64,000 nucleotides of DNA from Desulfarculus sp. (GTDB lineage: Bacteria > Desulfobacterota > Desulfarculia > Desulfarculales > Desulfarculaceae). Positions 58,773-64,000 of this stretch are shown in pieces (positions within the stretch are counted from its first letter, which is position 1; every line of letters begins with the position of its first letter). The DNA lies in NCBI GenBank assembly GCA_003605055.1, contig QZKP01000006.1, forward strand, positions 1 to 64,000, written 5' to 3'. The notes below the pieces were generated by a model, which was not told the origin of the DNA, searched no databases, and was given only the letters and a program-made list of their open reading frames with translations. The translations under genes and the position numbers were made by a program.

Positions 58773-59279
58773 TTAGCGCCAGCAGGCGCCCGCGCCGTAG
58801 CCGCCGCCAGGGCCATAGCCCATGTGGTAGCCGGGGCCGTAGCCGCCGCCGGGGCCGTAGCCCATGTGGTAGCCGGGGCCGTAGCCGCCGCCACGGGGGC
58901 CGAAGTCCATGCCGCGGCCGAAGCCGCGGCCGCCCCCGTAGCCGGGCAGGCCGGCGTCGTTGGCCTTCTTGGCCAACTGGGCGCGCAGCTCGATTACCTC
59001 GTTGTTCAGGGCCTGGACCTTGGCCTGGTCCGGGTTAGGCTGGGCCCACAGGGTCTTCAGCTCGATGCCCTTGGCCGCCAACTGCTGGCGCAGGGGCAGG
59101 GTCTCCTTCAAGAAGGTTGCCCGCTTCTCGGCCAGCTTGGCGTAGTCTTCCTTGCTCAACTGCTGGCCTTGATAGCCGGGACCATAGCCCCAGCCAGGGC
59201 CGCCGCCGCGGGCCCAGGCCCCACCGGCCAGCACGCCCATCAGGGCCAGGCTCGCCAGAATCACCGTAATCTTTTTCAT
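58773..59279 (-). CDS. ZraP-like periplasmic heavy-metal sensor protein
   Basis: Signal peptide; ATFLKETLPLRQQLAAKGIELKTLWAQPNPDQAKVQALNNEVIELRAQLAKKAND; Gly/Tyr/His-rich C-terminal repeats; upstream of a ZraSR-like pair. Confidence 0.88.
   Translation of the reverse strand: MKKITVILASLALMGVLAGGAWARGGGPGWGYGPGYQGQQLSKEDYAKLAEKRATFLKETLPLRQQLAAKGIELKTLWAQPNPDQAKVQALNNEVIELRAQLAKKANDAGLPGYGGGRGFGRGMDFGPRGGGYGPGYHMGYGPGGGYGPGYHMGYGPGGGYGAGACWR
58801..58884. repeat. 42-bp in-frame tandem repeat (2 copies plus a partial) in the zraP-like gene
   Basis: CCGCCGCC(A/G)GGGCC(A/G)TAGCCCATGTGGTAGCCGGGGCCGTAG twice, encoding YGPGYHMGYGPGGG. Confidence 0.9.
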
Positions 59280-59363
59280 GGTCACGCTCCTCGTCTTCCT
59301 TAGGTATGGTTTGCTTAGGGTCTCTCTTTTCGGAAAGGTGCGTCTCCGAACGCCCCCAGATAG

Positions 59364-59380
59364 AGCAGGGAGCGTGCCAA
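59364..59380 (-). promoter_or_regulatory. Sigma-54 (-24/-12) promoter of the zraP-like gene
   Basis: Minus strand TTGGCACGCTCCCTGCT matches YTGGCACGnnnnTTGCW closely, about 85 bp upstream of the start. Confidence 0.75.
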
Positions 59381-59735
59381 CCTGCAGACGACGTATTCCA
59401 AAACATTAAAATATAAATAAAACAGCTAGTTAAAATAAAAAGCTTGGCCTGGCTGGTCACAAACTCCTGTCCCGGGCAGTGAAAAAAGTAAGCAGCTTCC
59501 AGCGGTGCTGGGAAAAATTTATGCACTTGGAGCCATAGCTTTTTTTCTTGGTCTTTATGGGCCTCGGGGTAATCCCTGGGGCCGTATATTTAACCAAAAA
59601 ACCTTACCTTACCCAGGGCGGGCAGCTTGACCGCGGGCCGGAGAATTATCTTGACAGGTCTATAAATATTGACCTATAGCAAATATTAACCAAGCACTAG
59701 TTTTTTCCGTCCGCCCCAGCGAGAGGCCCGTAGGC

Positions 59736-60278
59736 GTGAACCTGGGAACCCTGCTGCGTCGCATTCGCAAGGAGAAAAAGCTCACCCTCAAGGCGGTGGC
59801 CGAGAAGGCCGGCGTGTCCGAGGGTTTTCTGAGCCAGGTGGAAAACAGCGTCAAGTCCCCCTCCCTGGCCAGCCTGAAAAACATCTCCGCGGCCCTGGGC
59901 CTGGACACCGGCGAACTGCTGAACCAGCTAAAGAACTCCGAAGGCCTGTTTCTGATCCAGAAGAGCGAGTGGGACGAGGTGGACCTGCCCCACACCGGTT
60001 TCGCCACCCGCCGCTTTTGTCCGCCCGACGAGCGCACGGCTATTGACAGCGCCCTGCTTTTCATCGAGCCGGGCAAGGCCATACCGGTGCGCAAGGGCCT
60101 CAAGAACGTGCAAGAGGTGCTGTGCCTGTTGCAGGGCTCCCTGGAGCTGGTGCACGGCGAAAAGGTCATAAGAATGGTTCCGGGCGACGCCGCCCACTTC
60201 TGGTCCGACCCCGAGCGCCAACTGGTCAGCAACCCTGGCGAGGAGTTGGCCGTGGTGCTCTGGGTGGGCACTATGTGA
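59736..60278 (+). CDS. XRE family regulator with C-terminal cupin
   Basis: LGTLLRRIRKEKKLTLKAVAEKAGVSEGFLSQVENSVKSPSLASLKNISAALG; cupin-like VLCLLQGSLELVHGEKVIRMVPGDAAHF. Confidence 0.93.
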   Translation: MNLGTLLRRIRKEKKLTLKAVAEKAGVSEGFLSQVENSVKSPSLASLKNISAALGLDTGELLNQLKNSEGLFLIQKSEWDEVDLPHTGFATRRFCPPDERTAIDSALLFIEPGKAIPVRKGLKNVQEVLCLLQGSLELVHGEKVIRMVPGDAAHFWSDPERQLVSNPGEELAVVLWVGTM

Positions 60279-60323
60279 GGCGGGGCTGGCCCGGTTTAAC
60301 CCAAGCGTTGGAGGGAAGAGCCT

Positions 60324-61691
60324 ATGATTACGTTCGGCAAGGGAAACCTGCGCGTGCCCAAGTGGTCCAAGCGCGTGTTCATGGTGGCCGGCGGCTGCAC
60401 CCCCTTCCGCAAGTACTTCCCGGAGTACAAGCTGGAGGAGTTGGTGATGATCGCCTACAAGATGATGCTGGAGGATAATGCCCTCAAGCTGTCTCCCAAG
60501 GAGATCAAGGACTCCATCCAGTATTGCGCCTACGGCGAGTTCGCCGACCACTTCCAGGACCAACTGCTCTGCGAGGCCAAGATTCACGACTACCTGGGCC
60601 TGGAACCCATGTGGAACAACGGCATCAAGACCGGCGGGGCCACCGGCGGCGCGGCGGTCCTAAACGGCGCCATGGCCATTGCCAGCGGCTACGCCAACTG
60701 CGTGCTGGTGGCCGGCTGGGAGCGCATGGACGAGGTGGACACCCGCACCGGCAATTTCTACATCGCCACCGCCGCCTGCAAGGACTTCGAGACCCGCATG
60801 GGCCGCATCTACTCCTCCTACTATGCGCCCATGGCCAACCGCTTCGCCGAGCAGTACAACCTCAGCGAGGTCACCCGGGCCAAGATCGCCGTGAAAAACC
60901 GCGGCTACGCGGTCAGTAACCCCAACGCCCAGCAGCCCGGCCGCCACACCGTGGAGGAGGTGCTGGCCTCGCGCATGAGCGCCTATCCCCTGCGCTTCCT
61001 GGAGTGCTGCGCCATGACCGCCGGCGCGGCCTCGGTGCTCTTGTGCGACGAGGAGATGGCCTACAAGCTCAGCGACACGCCCTGTGAGCTGTTCATGGCC
61101 GGCGGCACCCACACCCTGCGCGTGGCCGACCGCCGTCCCATGGAGATACCCCTGCTGCCCAACGAGGAGCCGGGGCAGTACGACAAGCTGCTGGCCGAGT
61201 CCGGCCGCTGGCCCGGCTTCGAGTCCTTCCTGGCCGCGCGCTTCGCGGCCTACATGGCCTACCGCATGGCCGGCATCAAGGACCCCCTGGAGGAGCTGGA
61301 CCTGGTGGAGCTGCACGACGCCTTCACCATCAGCGACATCCAGACCTACGGCGACATCGGCCTGCGGCCCTACGGCCAGGAGCCGGACTACATCGAGAGC
61401 GGCGACGCCTACTTCGGCGGCAAGTGCCCCAGCAACCTCTCCGGCGGCCTGCTGGGCACCATGCACGCGGTCGGCGCCACCGGCATCTGGCAGGCGGCCG
61501 AGGTCCTCTGGCAGGTGCAGGGCAAGTACGACCACTTCCACGGGCTCGATAGGTGGTGGAAGCGGGCCGGCAAACAAAAGCCCGCCGACTACGAGAACCT
61601 GCAAGTGCCCAATGCCAAGCAGGGCCTGTGGATCAGTCACGCCGGCGTGGGCTCCCACGTCACCTGCGGCATCCTGCGCAAGGCCTGGTAG
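60324..61691 (+). CDS. Thiolase family protein (acetyl-CoA acetyltransferase / SCP-x type)
   Basis: GIKTGGATGGAAVLNGAMAIASGYANCVLVAGWERMDE, LDLVELHDAFTISDIQTYGDIGL, CPSNLSGGLLGTMHAVGATGIWQAAEVLWQ. Confidence 0.92.
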   Translation: MITFGKGNLRVPKWSKRVFMVAGGCTPFRKYFPEYKLEELVMIAYKMMLEDNALKLSPKEIKDSIQYCAYGEFADHFQDQLLCEAKIHDYLGLEPMWNNGIKTGGATGGAAVLNGAMAIASGYANCVLVAGWERMDEVDTRTGNFYIATAACKDFETRMGRIYSSYYAPMANRFAEQYNLSEVTRAKIAVKNRGYAVSNPNAQQPGRHTVEEVLASRMSAYPLRFLECCAMTAGAASVLLCDEEMAYKLSDTPCELFMAGGTHTLRVADRRPMEIPLLPNEEPGQYDKLLAESGRWPGFESFLAARFAAYMAYRMAGIKDPLEELDLVELHDAFTISDIQTYGDIGLRPYGQEPDYIESGDAYFGGKCPSNLSGGLLGTMHAVGATGIWQAAEVLWQVQGKYDHFHGLDRWWKRAGKQKPADYENLQVPNAKQGLWISHAGVGSHVTCGILRKAW

Positions 61692-61708
61692 GAAAGGAGG
61701 ACAGAATC

Positions 61709-62215
61709 ATGGCACAACCATTTGAGGGTCCCCTGAGCACCGAATATATCGGCACTCCCCTGGACCTCTTCGACGACGAGAAGGCCTGGGTGGTCAAATG
61801 GCCCCGCTCGATGGAGCACCACCACACCTACGGCATGCTCACTCCCTTCTTCAAGGGCCTGACCGAGGGCAAGCTCCTGGCCACCAAATGCGTCAATCCC
61901 AAGTGCCCCCACAAGTCCACCTGGCTGCCGCCCCGGGCCGACTGCCCGGACTGCTACGCGCGCACCGAGTGGGTCCAGGTGCCCAGCGAGGGCAAGATCT
62001 ACGCCTACACCATGCTGGACTACACCGGCATCGGCATAGAGATGAAGGCCCCCTACTGGCAGATAGACGTGGAGATAAAGGGCGTGGACACCATCTTCAA
62101 GGGCTTTCTGCTGCGCGGCAAGCCGGTGACCGGCCTGCCGGTCAAGGCGATGTTCCGCACCAAGAATCCCACCCACACCATCCTGGACATCTGCTGGGTG
62201 CCCAAGGAAGACTAG
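61709..62215 (+). CDS. Zn-ribbon / OB-fold (DUF35) acyl-CoA-associated protein
   Basis: GLTEGKLLATKCVNPKCPHKSTWLPPRADCPDCYARTEWVQVPSEGKIYAYT; follows the thiolase. Confidence 0.92.
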   Translation: MAQPFEGPLSTEYIGTPLDLFDDEKAWVVKWPRSMEHHHTYGMLTPFFKGLTEGKLLATKCVNPKCPHKSTWLPPRADCPDCYARTEWVQVPSEGKIYAYTMLDYTGIGIEMKAPYWQIDVEIKGVDTIFKGFLLRGKPVTGLPVKAMFRTKNPTHTILDICWVPKED

Positions 62216-62344
62216 TCGCTCGGGCGGGGGCCCCGGGGCCCCCGCCCAAGTATTTCACCCCGGCGCGGTCCGGAGCCCGCTTGACGCTCCGGGCCGCGAT
62301 TATCTAGATTGGGGTTGCCTTAACCAGCCAGCGGGGAGGCGGGG

Positions 62345-63496
62345 ATGGACTTCGAACTATCTATGGAGCAGGAAATCCTGCGCAAGACGGTGCGCGACTT
62401 CGCCGAGAAGGAGATCGCGCCGGTTGCCCGGGAGCTGGACGAAAAGGAAGAATTCTCCCTGGACACCTGCCGGGCCATGGGCGAGCTGGGCCTGTTCGGC
62501 ATGGTGGTGGACGAGGCCTACGGCGGCCAGGGCATGGACTACGTGTCCTACATCATCGCCGTGGAGGAGCTGGCCCGCGTGGACGGCTCCCACGCCGCCA
62601 CCATCGCCGCGGGCAACTCCCTGGGCATCGCCCCCCTGTACTACTACGGCAGCGAGGCGCAGAAGAAGAAGTACCTGCCCAAGCTCTGCACCGGCGAGAG
62701 GCTCTGGGGCTTCGGGCTCACCGAGCCGGGCGCCGGCAGCGACGCCGGCAACAGCGCCACCACCGCCGTGCTGGATGGCAACGAGTGGGTGCTGAGCGGA
62801 TCCAAAATATTCATCACCAACGCCAGCGCCCCCAACAGCCTGGGCGTGACCGTCATGTGCAAGAGCGGCAAGCGGGGCGACGGCCGCGACGAGCTGTCCT
62901 GCGTCCTGGTGGAGCACGGCACCCGCGGCTTCGAGGCCCGACCCATGCACGGCAAGCTCATGTGGCGGGCCTCCAACACCAGCGAGCTATACTTCGACGA
63001 CTGCCGGGTGCCCAAGGACAACATCCTGGGCGATCGGGGCAAGGGCTTCCGCCAGATGCTGGAGACCCTGGACGCCGGCCGGCTGTCCATCGGGTCCATG
63101 GGCGTGGGCGGCGCGCAGGGGGCCTATGAGCTGGCCCTGCGCTATGCCAAGGAGCGGGTGCAGTTCGGCCGGCCCATCAGTCAGTTCCAGATCAACGCCT
63201 TCAAGCTGGCGGACATGGCCCTGGAGATCGAGGCCGCGCGCCTGCTGCTCTACAAGGCCTGCTGGCTGCGGGACAAGCACCAGAATTATTCCAAGCTGGC
63301 GGCCATGGCCAAGCTCTACGCCTCGGAGGTCATGGGGCGGGTGGTCAGCGAGGCGGTGCAGCTCCACGGCGGCTACGGCCTGATGAAGGAGTACAACGTG
63401 GAGCGCTTCTACCGCGACCAGAAGCTACTGACCATCGGCGAGGGCACCAGCGAGATCCAGAGGCTAGTGATCGCCAGGCTGATCGGGGCGATCTAG
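62345..63496 (+). CDS. Acyl-CoA dehydrogenase
   Basis: GFGLTEPGAGSDAGNSATTAVLDGNEWVLSGSKIFITNA, RVQFGRPISQFQ, EAVQLHGGYGLMKEYNVERFYRDQKLLTIGEGTSEIQRLVIARLI. Confidence 0.97.
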   Translation: MDFELSMEQEILRKTVRDFAEKEIAPVARELDEKEEFSLDTCRAMGELGLFGMVVDEAYGGQGMDYVSYIIAVEELARVDGSHAATIAAGNSLGIAPLYYYGSEAQKKKYLPKLCTGERLWGFGLTEPGAGSDAGNSATTAVLDGNEWVLSGSKIFITNASAPNSLGVTVMCKSGKRGDGRDELSCVLVEHGTRGFEARPMHGKLMWRASNTSELYFDDCRVPKDNILGDRGKGFRQMLETLDAGRLSIGSMGVGGAQGAYELALRYAKERVQFGRPISQFQINAFKLADMALEIEAARLLLYKACWLRDKHQNYSKLAAMAKLYASEVMGRVVSEAVQLHGGYGLMKEYNVERFYRDQKLLTIGEGTSEIQRLVIARLIGAI

Positions 63497-63515
63497 AAGA
63501 GAAGAGCCAAGAGGG

Positions 63516-63555
63516 AAGAAAAGGGCGCCTCCGTCAGGGGGTGCCTTTTATTCTT
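63516..63555. terminator. Probable bidirectional terminator
   Basis: AAAAGGGCGCCTCCGTCAGGGGGTGCCTTTTATT between convergent genes. Confidence 0.65.
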
Positions 63556-63559
63556 CCGG

Positions 63560-63955
63560 CTAGACCCTGGACGGACGCCCTCTGCCCCGGCCGCTCTTGT
63601 GCATGGTGGCCTCGGTCTTGTCCGGGTTCTTGTCCAGGTGCTTGTAGCGGTGCCTGGCCAGCTCGGCCAGGTCCTGCAAGACCCGGGGCAGATCGGACGA
63701 CTTCCACAGCGCCTGGAACCTGCCCTGGCGGTGCAGCTCCGGGCTCAGCCGGTAGTACGGTGGAGCGGCCGGGTCGAAGACGATGTCCTCGGTGTAAATT
63801 GTCAGGTCCCCGCCCGCCGCGGCCAGAATCAGGTCCTTGGCCGAGTGGTGGAATTCCTTTCTTACGTCCTCGGTGGACTCCGCGGCGTTGATCTTGTTGC
63901 GGAAGGCCGGGAGAATCTGGCGCTCGTACTTGGTCACGGATTTCAAGGCGGACAT
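63560..63955 (-). CDS. Hypothetical protein with basic C-terminal tail
   Basis: 131 aa ORF ending KSGRGRGRPSRV; no recognised family. Confidence 0.65.
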   Translation of the reverse strand: MSALKSVTKYERQILPAFRNKINAAESTEDVRKEFHHSAKDLILAAAGGDLTIYTEDIVFDPAAPPYYRLSPELHRQGRFQALWKSSDLPRVLQDLAELARHRYKHLDKNPDKTEATMHKSGRGRGRPSRV

Positions 63956-64000
63956 ATGCTTTCTCTCTGGGCTGGGAACCGCGTGCAGGCGATGGTTCCC

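Noticed and set aside
58801-58884. Possible CRISPR-like repeats
   Set aside because: Adjacent in-frame copies without spacers inside a coding region; a protein tandem repeat.

Overview
High-GC bacterial chromosome segment, dense and mostly core genes. Gene content (QrcABCD menaquinone reductase, futalosine menaquinone pathway genes, Lon/FtsH/sHSP, sigma-54 regulators, acyl-CoA mutase) fits a sulfate-reducing Desulfobacterota (Deltaproteobacteria) organism; this assignment is inferred from gene content only. Main blocks: IS481-like transposase remnant beside tRNA-Asn; SSS transporter; surE / DegP-like protease divergon; FmdE, HD and OYE-type reductase; Ser/Thr kinase fused to a DUF1566-like domain; MarR and TetR regulators; a divergent B12-dependent acyl-CoA mutase (two subunits); hsp20/ftsH divergon; HepT/MntA locus whose toxin is interrupted; pyruvate kinase; a free-standing archaeal-type ThrRS editing domain; globin-coupled histidine kinase; Qrc operon plus an unlisted 53-aa membrane protein; mqnX-mqnC-mqnE; aconitase; Lon-like protease; EndoQ-like PHP domain fused to a UvrD-type helicase that appears to lack subdomain 2B; HD-GYP regulator; ZraPSR-like system with a sigma-54 promoter; beta-oxidation-type genes. 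The strongest leads are the EndoQ-UvrD fusion, the acyl-CoA mutase with unusual active-site residues, the HepT nonsense codon at its catalytic Arg, the small Qrc-linked membrane protein, and the cofactor-ligand losses in the rubrerythrin-like and sulfite-oxidase-like proteins. No CRISPR array or complete mobile element was seen. All family calls are from reading the sequence; no database search was run.
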